Origin: Dehalococcoidia bacterium
GTDB taxonomy: Bacteria > Chloroflexota > Dehalococcoidia > Bin125
Assembly (NCBI GenBank): GCA_022824765.1
Contig: JAJDZG010000165.1
Coordinates: 1-32,893, forward strand
Length of the DNA stretch: 32,893 nucleotides
Direction of reading: 5' to 3'
The position numbers and the translations under genes were made by a program. This document shows positions 15,711 through 24,618 of the stretch, piece by piece. Each line of letters opens with the position of its first letter. Within the stretch, counting starts at the first letter, position 1. The notes beneath the pieces are model-generated. The model did not search any database. It worked only from the letters and a program-made list of their open reading frames with translations, and was not told the origin of the DNA.

Positions 15711-16316
15711 TTGGCTGGTGTTTGCGGATGGGAGCGAATCATCGACATCCTTGAACTGATTGACCAGATTGAAGCAGCGGTGCTGGCTGGTCGGCGGAGC
15801 CGACTTGGGTCGGGCTGGACGGTCGACCGTGAGCAGCTGCTGGACCTGATCGACCGGCTTCGCATGGCAGCGCCGGCGTCGTCGGCGGAGGTGCAGCAGC
15901 TGGTGGAGGAGCGGGAGCGGCTGCTTCGCCAGAGCCAGGAAGAGGCCGCGATCCTTGCTGAGCAGGCGCGCCGCGATGCCGAGCAGCAGGTTTCGGTTCA
16001 CGAGGTCGTCCAGCAGGCCGAGGCGCGGGCGCAGCACATTCTCGATCAGGCGCATCAAGCGGCCACCGAAACGACGTCGCGAGCGAACCAGGAGGCTGCC
16101 GCTGCGCTCGGACAGGCGACGGCTGAAGCGGTCTCGCAGGCGCTGGAGGCGGATCGCTACTCGCTCGAGATGCTGCGCCGATTGGGCGATCAGTTGCGCT
16201 CGATGCACACCTCTGTGGCGTCCGCCGTGGACCAGCTGGAAGTCAAGGTCGAGCAGGGCGAGCAGGCGCAAGCGGTGGATGAGCGCGATGAGGCGGCTCG
16301 ACGGGCGCTCAGCTGA
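15711..16316 (+). CDS. DivIVA-like / ATP-synthase-b-like coiled-coil protein of unknown function
   Basis: This is a protein of about 201 residues. The N-terminus reads IIDILELIDQIEAAVLAGRR, with the phrase LLDLIDRLRMAAP after it. A long Ala/Glu/Gln-rich coiled coil (about 60-145, EVQQLVEERERLLRQSQEEA) follows, then a second helix (SLEMLRRLGDQLRSM). I recall similar small proteins beside rsmD-coaD in several bacteria, annotated as DivIVA-like or hypothetical; the function is unknown. The only usual in-frame start is TTG at 15711. Homologues as I remember them begin at the DILELID segment, so the true start may be just downstream at a rare codon after the GGGAG at 15729-15733. The stop lies inside the terminator hairpin. 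Confidence 0.78.
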   Translation: MAGVCGWERIIDILELIDQIEAAVLAGRRSRLGSGWTVDREQLLDLIDRLRMAAPASSAEVQQLVEERERLLRQSQEEAAILAEQARRDAEQQVSVHEVVQQAEARAQHILDQAHQAATETTSRANQEAAAALGQATAEAVSQALEADRYSLEMLRRLGDQLRSMHTSVASAVDQLEVKVEQGEQAQAVDERDEAARRALS

Positions 16317-16343
16317 TCGATGCGATCGGTGGCTGAGCGCCCG
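16302..16343. terminator. Hairpin between convergent genes (likely bidirectional terminator)
   Basis: Perfect 12-bp arms, CGGGCGCTCAGC (16302-16313) and GCTGAGCGCCCG (16332-16343), lie between the coiled-coil gene (plus) and aroF (minus). The loop itself can pair further (GATCG/CGATC). No T-run follows, as is common in high-GC genomes. The TGA of the coiled-coil gene is just after the left arm. Confidence 0.65.
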
Positions 16344-16371
16344 CCGGCGTTGAGCCCACACTCGTCACGGG

Positions 16372-17418
16372 CTAGTCGGCGGTGACCAGCTGCGGCTGGG
16401 GCGCGAGCGGATTGCCGACTGCTTGGCCGATTTTCTCCAGCGAGCGCATCATGCTGTCGAAGTTTTCGAGCGTCAGCGACTGTCCGCCGTCGGAGAGGGC
16501 GTGATCGGGGTTGGGGTGGACTTCGATCATGAGGCCGTCAGCGCCGACGGCCATTGAAGCGCGAGCCATCGGCTCGACCAGGTACCAGTGTCCGGTGCCG
16601 TGGGCCGGATCGCTGATGATCGGCAAATGGCTGAGTCGCTTGACGACGGGGATGGCCGAGAGGTCGAGGGTGTTGCGGGTTGCGGTTTCGTAGGTGCGGA
16701 TGCCGCGCTCGCAGAGGATGACGTCGCGGTTGCCCTTGGCCATGATGTACTCGGCGGCGAGCAGCCACTCGTCGATGGTGGCAGAGAGTCCGCGCTTGAG
16801 CATGACGGGCTTGTGGGCCATGCCGACTTCGTCGAGCAGCATGAAGTTCTGCATGTTGCGGGTGCCGATTTGGAGGATGTCGGCGTAGCGAGCGACGAGT
16901 TCGACGTCGCGGGAGTCCATCACCTCGGTGATGACGGGCAGGCCGGTTTCGTCACGCGCGGTGGCGAGGTGCTGGAGTCCCTCTTCGCCGAGTCCGCGGA
17001 AGGCGTAGGGGGAGGTGCGGGGCTTGAAGGCGCCGCCGCGCAGGATCTGGGCGCCCGAGGCCTTGACTGCCTTGGCCGTGGAGACCATGTGGTCTTCGTT
17101 CTCGATCGAACAGGGACCGGCCATCACGACCATGTTGCCGTCACCGATCTTGACGCCGCCGACCTCGATCACGGTGTCGGCTTCCTGGAATTCGCGGCCG
17201 GTCAGCTTGTAGGGGCGGGAGATGGCGATGACCTCTTCGACGCCGCTCATGCGGCTCATTTGGGCGCGGATGTCGGGGTCGATGATGACGCCGACGGCGC
17301 CGATCACGACGCGCTCCTCGCCTGGGGACAGGTGTCCTTCGAGGTTGGCTTCCTTGAGTCGGGCGAGGACGCCGCGAACCTCTTCGTCGCTCGCGCCCAT
17401 CTTCATCACAATCAGCAT
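16372..17418 (-). CDS. aroF: 3-deoxy-7-phosphoheptulonate (DAHP) synthase, type I-beta with N-terminal regulatory domain
   Basis: This is the first enzyme of the shikimate pathway: phosphoenolpyruvate plus erythrose-4-phosphate gives DAHP. It has 348 residues, with a ferredoxin-like regulatory domain at about 1-70, as in Thermotoga maritima DAHP synthase. In that family this domain mediates feedback inhibition by Tyr and Phe. The catalytic barrel has [24 protein letters not shown] (126-142), [29 protein letters not shown] and IEVHP. The metal ligands are Cys103, His273, Glu299 and Asp310, each one residue beyond the T. maritima numbering. It is the last gene of the aromatic cluster, 76 bases after aroH. 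Confidence 0.96.
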   Translation of the reverse strand: MLIVMKMGASDEEVRGVLARLKEANLEGHLSPGEERVVIGAVGVIIDPDIRAQMSRMSGVEEVIAISRPYKLTGREFQEADTVIEVGGVKIGDGNMVVMAGPCSIENEDHMVSTAKAVKASGAQILRGGAFKPRTSPYAFRGLGEEGLQHLATARDETGLPVITEVMDSRDVELVARYADILQIGTRNMQNFMLLDEVGMAHKPVMLKRGLSATIDEWLLAAEYIMAKGNRDVILCERGIRTYETATRNTLDLSAIPVVKRLSHLPIISDPAHGTGHWYLVEPMARASMAVGADGLMIEVHPNPDHALSDGGQSLTLENFDSMMRSLEKIGQAVGNPLAPQPQLVTAD

Positions 17419-17494
17419 GTCGGTTCCTTCTCGCTCGTGTGCGGTTCTACTCAGAGTTTGATGTGCGTTGTTTCGGCGCGTCCGCAGGGGGACG

Positions 17495-17899
17495 TTAACG
17501 CTCTGCGATTTCTGCCAAGTCTGTTCGCAGTACGCGTGCTCCGCGCAGGTAGACGTGCTCGACCTGGTCCTGTCGCCGGGTCGTATTGACGTGCAGCAGG
17601 ATCCGCAGGCAGGACGGCAGCGAGCCGGGCACTTGCATCTCGTGCCCGCACATCAACGCGGCGTTCGACCAGTTGTAGGTCAGGCGGGCCGCGACGGCCG
17701 GGAACTCAGCGTTGAGGTCGGGCGTGGTGGTGAACCAGGCGGAGGCCACTTCCTGGGCGTCGATGTCGTTGCGGGCGATCATCTCGCCGAGCAACTCTTC
17801 GGTTGCGGCGAGGATGTCATCACGGGCGTTGTGTTCGACCGTGGTGGCGCCGCGAATGCCTCGCAGGCGCCAGACTGGATCGGCAGAGTGGTTGGCCAT
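17495..17899 (-). CDS. aroH: Chorismate mutase, AroH type
   Basis: This enzyme converts chorismate to prephenate, the branch to Tyr and Phe. It has 134 residues and aligns along its whole length with the trimeric Bacillus subtilis AroH mutase: [50 protein letters not shown] and [14 protein letters not shown]. Active-site equivalents are present: Arg16 (B. subtilis Arg7), Cys84 (Cys75), Glu87 (Glu78), Arg99 (Arg90) and Tyr117 (Tyr108). It lies between trpA and aroF on the same strand. Together with TyrA, which lacks a mutase domain, it completes the Tyr branch. Confidence 0.97.
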   Translation of the reverse strand: MANHSADPVWRLRGIRGATTVEHNARDDILAATEELLGEMIARNDIDAQEVASAWFTTTPDLNAEFPAVAARLTYNWSNAALMCGHEMQVPGSLPSCLRILLHVNTTRRQDQVEHVYLRGARVLRTDLAEIAER

Positions 17900-18077
17900 C
17901 GCCAGGTGCTCAGTGGTTCTCGTCTGGTGGCTTGGGAACAGTGGGTAGGGCGATGCGGTTGATGTTGAGTCAACCGACCGCGCGTGGACGCGCGCTAGCG
18001 ACCGGCGTCAAAGATGCCGGCCGCGGAGGTATAGAGGCAGCGGTCAGGCAGCAGCGTACGGGTACGGCTGACAGTGC
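17900..18077. other. trpA-aroH intergenic region with small hairpins
   Basis: This 178-base gap is the longest in the 3' half of the cluster. It holds perfect short inverted repeats: GGTTGA/TCAACC (17957-17962 and 17970-17975) and CGCGCGT/ACGCGCG (17979-17994, two-base loop). A GC-rich ACCGG/CCGGC pair lies just beyond. There is no T-run. It may mark the end of the trp transcript or contain a separate aroH-aroF promoter; I cannot tell which. Confidence 0.4.
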
Positions 18078-19004
18078 TCATGCGCTCGTCTCTTCACTCC
18101 GGCGGCCGGTGACCACCTCGAGATAGTGCTCGACGGCCGCGACACGACCATCGGCAGGCGCCGACGCGATCGTGTTGGTCAGCGCTGAACCGATGATAGC
18201 AGCAGGAACGAGTTTGCCCACCTCGACAACGTGTTGTCGGCGACTGATGCCGAATCCGACCGCCAACGGGGTGTCAGTCAGGGCTCGAACGCGGCCGACG
18301 AATTGCTCAAAGTCGGCTGCGACTTGTTCTCGGGCGCCGGTCACGCCGGTGAGCGAGACGAGGTAGATGAAGCCCGAGGCCTTGTCGGCGACGGTGGCGA
18401 TGCGCCGGGGTGTGGAGGTTGGGGCCAGCAGGTAGATCAGCGAGATGCCGTGCTCGGCGAGCACGTCCCGCGCCGCGTCCGATTCCTCGACGGGCAGGTC
18501 GACGATGATCATGCCGTCGACGCCGGCATCGGCGGCCATCCGAGCGAGCGGCGCGAGCGGCTCGCCGACGGCGGCGCCGGGCGGATCGGCCAAGGCCTGG
18601 TCGGTTGCGTCTGCGACATTGGTTGCGCCGACGGCGAGGAAGGGATTGAGGTAACCCATCAGCGTGAGGGGCGCGTCGGGCGCGAATTCGCGTGCCGCGC
18701 GAACGGCGTCGAGCGCTGTGTCCAGACTGGCGCCGGCGGCGAGCGCCTGGGTGTAGGCGGTCTGGTGCACTGGGCCGTCCGCGATCGGGTCGGAGAATGG
18801 CACGCCGATTTCCAGGCCGGCTGCGCCGCCGCGCAAGGCGGCGCGGATCAGCTCGGGCGTCTCTTCAGGCGTGGGGAAGCCGGCGGTGAGAAAGGGGAAG
18901 ACGAGCGTGTCGCCGCCTGACTCGGCGGCGTCGAAGGCCTGTCGATAGCGCGCGCCGAGCGTCGCGCCTGGATTGTGTGCGCTGTTTGTTCCTGTGTGCG
19001 TCAT
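18078..19004 (-). CDS. trpA: Tryptophan synthase alpha chain
   Basis: TrpA cleaves indole-3-glycerol phosphate to indole, which passes to TrpB. The motifs are FPFLTAGFPTPEET, LEIGVPFSDPIADGP (catalytic Glu65 and Asp76), MGYLNPF, GVDGMIIVDLP and SLTGVTGAR. I chose the ATG at 19004. A longer frame continues upstream, but that part is Arg-rich, lies within the CPBP gene in another frame and has no family match. At 308 residues it is longer than the usual roughly 265-270. Most of the excess is an insertion at about 125-152, between MGYLNPF and GVDGMII, plus a short N-terminal extension. It starts 14 bases after the CPBP gene. Confidence 0.95.
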   Translation of the reverse strand: MTHTGTNSAHNPGATLGARYRQAFDAAESGGDTLVFPFLTAGFPTPEETPELIRAALRGGAAGLEIGVPFSDPIADGPVHQTAYTQALAAGASLDTALDAVRAAREFAPDAPLTLMGYLNPFLAVGATNVADATDQALADPPGAAVGEPLAPLARMAADAGVDGMIIVDLPVEESDAARDVLAEHGISLIYLLAPTSTPRRIATVADKASGFIYLVSLTGVTGAREQVAADFEQFVGRVRALTDTPLAVGFGISRRQHVVEVGKLVPAAIIGSALTNTIASAPADGRVAAVEHYLEVVTGRRSEETSA

Positions 19005-19018
19005 GGTGTTCGCTGCCT

Positions 19019-19732
19019 TTATCCGAGCTGTTGTACCAGCGTCGCTGAATATCCGATCAGGTTGAAGCCCACATGCGTCATTGACGCGGCGGTGAGCGAT
19101 CCTGTGCGCAAGTAGACCACTCCCAGGACGACGCCTGCGAGGGCAAAGGGAATGAGGCTGCCCAGGTCCGCGTGCAGCGCCGAGAAGACGGATGCCGAGA
19201 TTACGAATGCGGGGATGAGTCCCCAATGCGCGTTGAGTCCGCCCAGCACGAAGCCGCGCGAGAAGGCTTCCTCGTAGATCGGCGCGAGGCAGACGACCAA
19301 CACGCCGAGGGCGATCATCACGGACGTGTGCACGAAGAGCCTGTCGTCGTCGATCGTCGATTCAGGGATCAACGAGTCCCAGCCAAGGGCAGTGACGATG
19401 GCGGTGTAGATGTAGAGGGCGACGTAGATTGCGCCGAGACCGAACAACGCCGTCACGAGATCGGGGCGTCGGGGCCGACGCCAGGAGATCAGTTGCGATT
19501 GGCCGCGCCGTCTGAGGATCAGACGCGGGATCAGCAGCCATCCGACGAGGCCGGCGGCGGCCTGTCCGGCGACCATGATCAGCAGGCCGGCTTCGCTCTG
19601 GGCGTCGCCGCCGTCGATTTCTGAGACGATGACGGTCGCGAGCAGCACGATTGCCAGCCAGGCAACGGTGCAGAGCAATCCCCAGCCGACGAGCCGAAAC
19701 CCGGCCATGCCGTGATCCTGCGGACCGGCCAT
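19019..19732 (-). CDS. CPBP (Rce1/Abi-like) intramembrane metalloprotease family protein
   Basis: This is a 237-residue multi-pass membrane protein with hydrophobic segments near 12-37, 48-70, 92-116, 134-152 and two or three more to the end. The CPBP motifs are in order: YEEAFSRGF (Glu154, Glu155, Arg159), FSALH (His187) and HVGFN (His220, Asn224). The family cleaves substrates within or near the membrane, for example prenylated proteins and bacteriocin-related peptides; the substrate here is unknown. Its ATG overlaps the trpB stop by one base (TGATG), and trpA starts 14 bases after its stop. It is therefore embedded in the trp operon. An alternative start is the second Met (residue 9). Confidence 0.88.
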   Translation of the reverse strand: MAGPQDHGMAGFRLVGWGLLCTVAWLAIVLLATVIVSEIDGGDAQSEAGLLIMVAGQAAAGLVGWLLIPRLILRRRGQSQLISWRRPRRPDLVTALFGLGAIYVALYIYTAIVTALGWDSLIPESTIDDDRLFVHTSVMIALGVLVVCLAPIYEEAFSRGFVLGGLNAHWGLIPAFVISASVFSALHADLGSLIPFALAGVVLGVVYLRTGSLTAASMTHVGFNLIGYSATLVQQLG

Positions 19733-20934
19733 CAGCCGCCTCGCTGTGCGAGGGCGTCGCGGACGATTTCGACGTCCTTGTCTCCGCGGCCGGAGAGTCC
19801 GATGAGGATGTGTTGGTCCTGGCTCATGGTCGGCGCGATCTTGGCGGCGTAGGCGATGGCGTGAGCGGTCTCGAGGGCGGGGATGATGCCTTCGGTTTCG
19901 GAGAGCAGCTTGAGGCCGTCGAGCGCCTCATCGTCGGTGATCGACACGTACTCGGCGCGCTCGGTCTGCATGAGCCAGGCATGCTCAGGTCCGACGCCGG
20001 GATAGTCGAGGCCGGCCGAGATCGAGTGCGCTTCGGTGATCTGACCGTCGACGTCCTGCAGGACATAGGTGCGGGTCCCGTGCAGGACGCCTGGCGATCC
20101 GCCGGTCAGCGTGGCGGCGTGACGGGCGTTGAGACCTTCTCCGGCCGCCTCGACGCCGATCAGCTGCACGGGATCGTCGACGAGCGGGTGAAAGAGGCCG
20201 ATGGCGTTCGATCCGCCGCCGACACAGGCGACGGCGGCATCGGGCAAGCGTCCGATCTGCTCCACCATCTGGTCTCGTGCTTCGCGTCCGATGCAGGACT
20301 GCAGCTCTCGGACGATCATGGGATATGGGTGCGGACCGATTGCGCTGCCGATCAGGTAGTGGGTGGTTCGGACGTTGGTGACCCAGTCGCGGATGGCCTC
20401 GTTGATGGCGTCTTTCAGGGTTCTCGCGCCAGACTCGACTGGCACGACTTCGGCGCCGAGCAGGTTCATGCGGAAGACGTTGAGGGCCTGGCGTCGGACG
20501 TCCTCCGCGCCCATGTAGACGATGCACTCGATGCCAAAGCGAGCGCAGGCGGTGGCGGTCGCGACGCCGTGTTGTCCGGCGCCGGTCTCGGCGATGATGC
20601 GCGGTTTGCCCATGCGTCGGGCCAGCAGCACCTGTCCGATGGCGTTGTTGATTTTGTGTGCTCCGGTGTGGGCCAGGTCTTCGCGCTTGAGCCAGATTTG
20701 GGCTCCGCCCAGGCGCTCGGAGAGGCGCGGGGCGAGGGTGAGCGGCGTCTGGCGGCCCACGTAGTTTCGCAGCAACTCGTCGAGTTCGGCGCGAAAGGCT
20801 GGATCGGTCTGCGCGGCCTCCCACGCATCTTCCAGTTCGGAGAGGGCGGGCATCAGCGTCTCGGGCGCGAACTGGCCGCCGAACGGACCGAACGCTCCGC
20901 TTTCCCGCACACCGCTGAGACTTGCAGTCGACAT
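19732..20934 (-). CDS. trpB: Tryptophan synthase beta chain
   Basis: TrpB is the PLP enzyme that joins indole and serine to make tryptophan. The product is 400 residues, the normal length. Family segments include [17 protein letters not shown] at the N-terminus, [16 protein letters not shown] with the PLP lysine at Lys94, [13 protein letters not shown], the phosphate-binding GGGSNAIG (239-246) and LSGRGDKD near the C-terminus. It is a TrpB1-type sequence that pairs with TrpA. The start is the ATG at 20934, one base after the trpF stop. The longer upstream frame is an Arg/Ser-rich shadow within trpF and was not used. Confidence 0.97.
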   Translation of the reverse strand: MSTASLSGVRESGAFGPFGGQFAPETLMPALSELEDAWEAAQTDPAFRAELDELLRNYVGRQTPLTLAPRLSERLGGAQIWLKREDLAHTGAHKINNAIGQVLLARRMGKPRIIAETGAGQHGVATATACARFGIECIVYMGAEDVRRQALNVFRMNLLGAEVVPVESGARTLKDAINEAIRDWVTNVRTTHYLIGSAIGPHPYPMIVRELQSCIGREARDQMVEQIGRLPDAAVACVGGGSNAIGLFHPLVDDPVQLIGVEAAGEGLNARHAATLTGGSPGVLHGTRTYVLQDVDGQITEAHSISAGLDYPGVGPEHAWLMQTERAEYVSITDDEALDGLKLLSETEGIIPALETAHAIAYAAKIAPTMSQDQHILIGLSGRGDKDVEIVRDALAQRGG

Positions 20935-20935
20935 C

Positions 20936-21613
20936 TCAATCGCCCCCCTTCGCAGCCCGAACAAATTCAGCAATCTTGGCGCGGTCCTTTGTGCCGTCAG
21001 TCTCGACGCCTGAGGACACATCGACGGCCCAGGGGCGGACCTGGTGGACAGCGTCGGCGACGTTGTTGGGGTTGAGTCCGCCTGCCAACACGATGGGCCG
21101 CTTTTCGGCAACGCTCGCGGCGATGGACCAATCAACTGCTTGACCTGTGCCGCCGCCCTGCGTGGATTTGGCGTCGAGCATGGCGACGGCGCGCGGCGCG
21201 CGATCGATCTCGCGCAGCACGGCGGACTCGTCCATGCCGTCCGACATATGAACCGCACGCACGACGGCGCGGCGGATGCGTTCGGCGAGGGCTGGATGCT
21301 CGCCGCCGCTGAGCTGGACGATGTCGAGATCGACCTGGTCGAGCACTCGTTCGATCTCGTCCACAGACTGTCTGGCAAAGACACCGACGAGCAGTGGCTG
21401 GCCGGCGGCGGCGCGTTCTCGGGCGAAGGTGATTGTGGAGGCTTCGGCCAGTTCGATGCGTGGTCCGAGTTCTTGGCGGACTTGACGCGCGGCGCTGATC
21501 TCGATGCGGCGCGGGGCGTCGGCGAAGATCATGCCGACGGCGTCGGCGCCGGACTCGCGCGCCCAGACGGCGTGTTGGACAGCACGAACGGAGCAGATCT
21601 TGACGAGGGTCAT
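20936..21613 (-). CDS. trpF: Phosphoribosylanthranilate isomerase
   Basis: TrpF isomerises phosphoribosylanthranilate to CdRP, between TrpD and TrpC. The product is 225 residues, slightly long. The N-terminal VKICSV holds the general-base Cys7, and the general acid Asp161 is in GQAVDWSIA. The phosphate-binding part reads [14 protein letters not shown] and [14 protein letters not shown]. Two conserved spots differ: VKICSV replaces VKICG(I/L), and QLSGGE replaces QLHG. The fit is otherwise good and the operon position is right. ATG 21613 overlaps the trpC stop by four bases. Confidence 0.94.
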   Translation of the reverse strand: MTLVKICSVRAVQHAVWARESGADAVGMIFADAPRRIEISAARQVRQELGPRIELAEASTITFARERAAAGQPLLVGVFARQSVDEIERVLDQVDLDIVQLSGGEHPALAERIRRAVVRAVHMSDGMDESAVLREIDRAPRAVAMLDAKSTQGGGTGQAVDWSIAASVAEKRPIVLAGGLNPNNVADAVHQVRPWAVDVSSGVETDGTKDRAKIAEFVRAAKGGD

Positions 21614-22395
21614 CGTCCGAGCAGCTCTCGAGCTTTGGCGTGCGGGTCGGCGGCGGTGGACAACGCTTCGCCGATCAAGACGGCGTCGACGCCGCAGTCT
21701 TCCATCCGCCTCATGTCGTCGCGCGAGCGAACACCGCTTGCAGCAACGACGGCGATGGCGTCGGGGATTGCGGATCGGAGACGCTCCGTGGTGCCGAGGT
21801 CTTCCTCGAACGTGTGCAGATTGCGGTTGTTGATGCCGATGGCGACGGCGCCGGCGTCGAGCGCCATGTCGACTTCTTGCTCGTCGGTGACCTCCACGAA
21901 GGCGGTGAGGCCGAAGGGGTCGCCGGCTTCACAGAGCTCAGTGAGCGCTCTGCGGTCGAGCGTCTTGGCGATCAGCAGATAGGCATCGGCGCCGAGGGTT
22001 GCGGCTTCCGCGATCTGGTAGGGGTCAAGGTGGAATTCTTTGCGGAGCAGCGGGATGTCGGTATCGCGCAGGGCGGCGGCGGCGTGGACGAGATCGGTGT
22101 CCGTTGCGAAGAATGACGGCGCGGTGAGGACGGAGACGGCGACCGCGCCGATCTGGGAGTAGGTGCGGGCCAGGGCGGCGGGATCGAGATTCGGCGCGAA
22201 CGGTCCCTTCGAGGGCGAGCCTCGCTTGATTTCGGCGATCAGGCCAACGCCTGGCTGGCGCAGGGCGGCGGGGAAGTCCTTCGGCTCGACCGATTTCATT
22301 GCGGCGTCGAAGATCGTCTGAGGTGGAACCGCCCGCTTGCGCTCGGCGATGTGGGCACGGGTTTCCGCGACGATCCGCTCCAAGACCGAGCTCAT
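21610..22395 (-). CDS. trpC: Indole-3-glycerol-phosphate synthase
   Basis: TrpC closes CdRP to indole-3-glycerol phosphate. It has 261 residues. The catalytic Lys57 lies in AEIKRGSPSKG, followed by VSVLTAPSFFATD, LLRKEFHLDPYQI, LLIAKTL, INNRNLHTFEEDL, VAASGVRSRDD and VLIGEAL. All are typical of the family. I chose the ATG at 22395 (MSSVLERIV), which overlaps the trpD stop as ATGA; the open frame extending upstream lies inside trpD. One substitution stands out: FFATD replaces the common YFGGS/FFGGS phosphate-loop sequence. Confidence 0.96.
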   Translation of the reverse strand: MSSVLERIVAETRAHIAERKRAVPPQTIFDAAMKSVEPKDFPAALRQPGVGLIAEIKRGSPSKGPFAPNLDPAALARTYSQIGAVAVSVLTAPSFFATDTDLVHAAAALRDTDIPLLRKEFHLDPYQIAEAATLGADAYLLIAKTLDRRALTELCEAGDPFGLTAFVEVTDEQEVDMALDAGAVAIGINNRNLHTFEEDLGTTERLRSAIPDAIAVVAASGVRSRDDMRRMEDCGVDAVLIGEALSTAADPHAKARELLGR

Positions 22396-23447
22396 GGTGC
22401 GGATCCGATCGCTCGGGAGCGCTCGACGAACAGCTCGAGCTTGCGCAAGGCGCGTTGATCGTCGATGCACTCGGCGGCACGGCTGACGCCTTCGGCGAAG
22501 GTGGGGACTTCTTCGGCGGCGAACAGGCCGGCTGCGGCGTTGAGGGTGACGAAGCCGGTTAGGGCTGAGGTGATGCCGCCGAGCACCTGGCGCATCATTT
22601 TCGCTGATGCGTCAGCGGTGCTGCCGCCTCGAACGGCCTCGAGCGGCACGGGTCGGATCTGGAAGTCGTTGGGCGAGACCGTGAACTCGCTCAGCGCCCC
22701 GTCAACGATCAGCCAGCAGGTGGTCGCTCCGCTCGGTGACACTTCGTCCAGCCCCTCATGTCCGTGCACGACGAGGCCGCGTCGGACGCCGAGTCTGCCC
22801 AAGGCTTCGGCCATGATCGGACCAAGTTCGGGTCTGGCGACGCCGATCATCTGATGGGTCGCGCGGGCGGGATTGGTGAGCGGGCCGAGCACGTTGAAGA
22901 CGGTACGGACGCGGATCCGTCGGCGGATTGGGGCGACATGCCGCATGGCGGGATGGAAGGCCTGTGCGAAGAGGAAGCCGAAGCCGACCTCGCGGATGAG
23001 GCGGGCGGCTTGATTTGGGGAGAGCGCGATGGTCGCGCCGAGCGCTTCGAGCACGTCTGCGCTGCCGACGGATGAGGACATGGCGCGGTTGCCGTGCTTG
23101 GCGACGGGCACGCCGCAGCCGGCGAGGACGAAGCCGGCCGCTGTGGAGGCGTTGAACGTGTGCTTGCCGGATCCGCCGGTGCCGGCGGTGTCGGCCAGAC
23201 GGGGCAGATCGCTCAAGTCGACGGTGAGGGCATGCTGGCGCATTGCGCGAGCGAGCCCGACGATTTCGTCGACCGTTTCGCCGTTCATGCGGAGGCCCGT
23301 CAGCAGCGCGGCGGCCTGCACGTCGTCGGAGTCGCCGGACATGAGCGCGTCCATTGCGGCCGCGGCTTCGGCGTCGGACAGGTGGCGGCGTTCGTCGATC
23401 ACAGCGGCCAGCGCTGCCGTCATGTCGCCGGTCGAGGGGTCAGCCAT
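22392..23447 (-). CDS. trpD: Anthranilate phosphoribosyltransferase
   Basis: TrpD transfers phosphoribose from PRPP to anthranilate. It has 351 residues, typical. Motifs are DTAGTGGSGKHTFNAST (about 86-102, PRPP binding), VAKHGNRAMSSSVGSADVLE, FLFAQAFHPAMRHV and RTVFNVLGPLTNP. It is not fused to TrpG. Its stop overlaps the trpC start (ATGA). The 56-base gap before its start carries two imperfect direct copies of an AATCTTGCTC-like word (plus strand 23451-23464 and 23479-23492). Confidence 0.97.
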   Translation of the reverse strand: MADPSTGDMTAALAAVIDERRHLSDAEAAAAMDALMSGDSDDVQAAALLTGLRMNGETVDEIVGLARAMRQHALTVDLSDLPRLADTAGTGGSGKHTFNASTAAGFVLAGCGVPVAKHGNRAMSSSVGSADVLEALGATIALSPNQAARLIREVGFGFLFAQAFHPAMRHVAPIRRRIRVRTVFNVLGPLTNPARATHQMIGVARPELGPIMAEALGRLGVRRGLVVHGHEGLDEVSPSGATTCWLIVDGALSEFTVSPNDFQIRPVPLEAVRGGSTADASAKMMRQVLGGITSALTGFVTLNAAAGLFAAEEVPTFAEGVSRAAECIDDQRALRKLELFVERSRAIGSAP

Positions 23448-23503
23448 TGAAGTCTTGCTCTTCTGCGTACGTCACTCGAATCTTGCTCCTCTTGCCACTA
23501 CAG

Positions 23504-23985
23504 CTAGCGCGCCCTGATCCAGCGACCGAGTTTTTCCCAGCCGGAGGGACACTCAGGGGGTAGTCCCTTAGCGTCCGCTTTCACGTAGATGTGAAGTGCC
23601 TTTCGCTCGGTTCCACGTGCTGTTCGGCGACTGTCGAAGGTGTCTCGCACTTTCCCACCTCGAATTGCCGCGACATGCTCCTTGGTCGCAACGATGCAAT
23701 CCCCATAGCGCAGATATGCACCCGTCCATGTGAGTTTCGGCCCCTTCGGCTGAATCACCTGCACCAGTCCATGTTCCACAAACACCCGGTGTTCTATGTC
23801 CCGAAGGATGCCCTTGTCAGCCGTTGGCTCCAACCCGGCCGCGGCGTTCGCATCTGCCAATCTTCTTGAGACATCGCGGTAGCTTCTCCTGGTCAGGATG
23901 GACAACGCCCTGGCGACACAGTCTCCCTCAGCCTTGAAGATGCGGCCCGACCAGAAGCGCCCGCCGTCGTCGTGGGAATAGCCAA

Positions 23986-23989
<4 letters not shown>
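23504..23989 (-). CDS. Small papain-like (C/H/D) protein inserted between trpG and trpD, function unknown
   Basis: The product is 161 residues from the ATG at 23989, which overlaps the trpG stop as ATGA. The longer open frame lies inside trpG and was rejected. GDCVARALSILTRRSYRDVS (22-41), then CIVATKEHVAAIRGGKVRD (98-116) and DTFDSRR resemble small papain-fold proteins that are common in phages and mobile regions: Cys after GD, His in a GHxxAI-like segment, then Asp. A candidate triad is Cys24, His105 and Asp116. The protein has a basic C-terminus with three tryptophans overall. The gene is visibly less GC-rich than trpD and trpG, which suggests acquisition. Peptidase activity is inference; an amidase or an inactive phage-derived protein is equally possible. 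Confidence 0.75.

Positions 23990-24607
<618 letters not shown>

Positions 24608-24618
<11 letters not shown>

Noticed and set aside
19005-19226. N-terminal extension of trpA in the same frame
   Set aside because: The extension lies within the CPBP gene in another frame and is Arg-rich. The family N-terminus fits the ATG at 19004.
19651-21075. 474-codon plus-strand frame opposite trpB
   Set aside because: It is a shadow of trpB, which has all its motifs on the minus strand.
20935-21384. N-terminal extension of trpB over trpF
   Set aside because: It is low-complexity Ser/Arg/Pro sequence. TrpB proteins start near the ATG at 20934, one base after the trpF stop.
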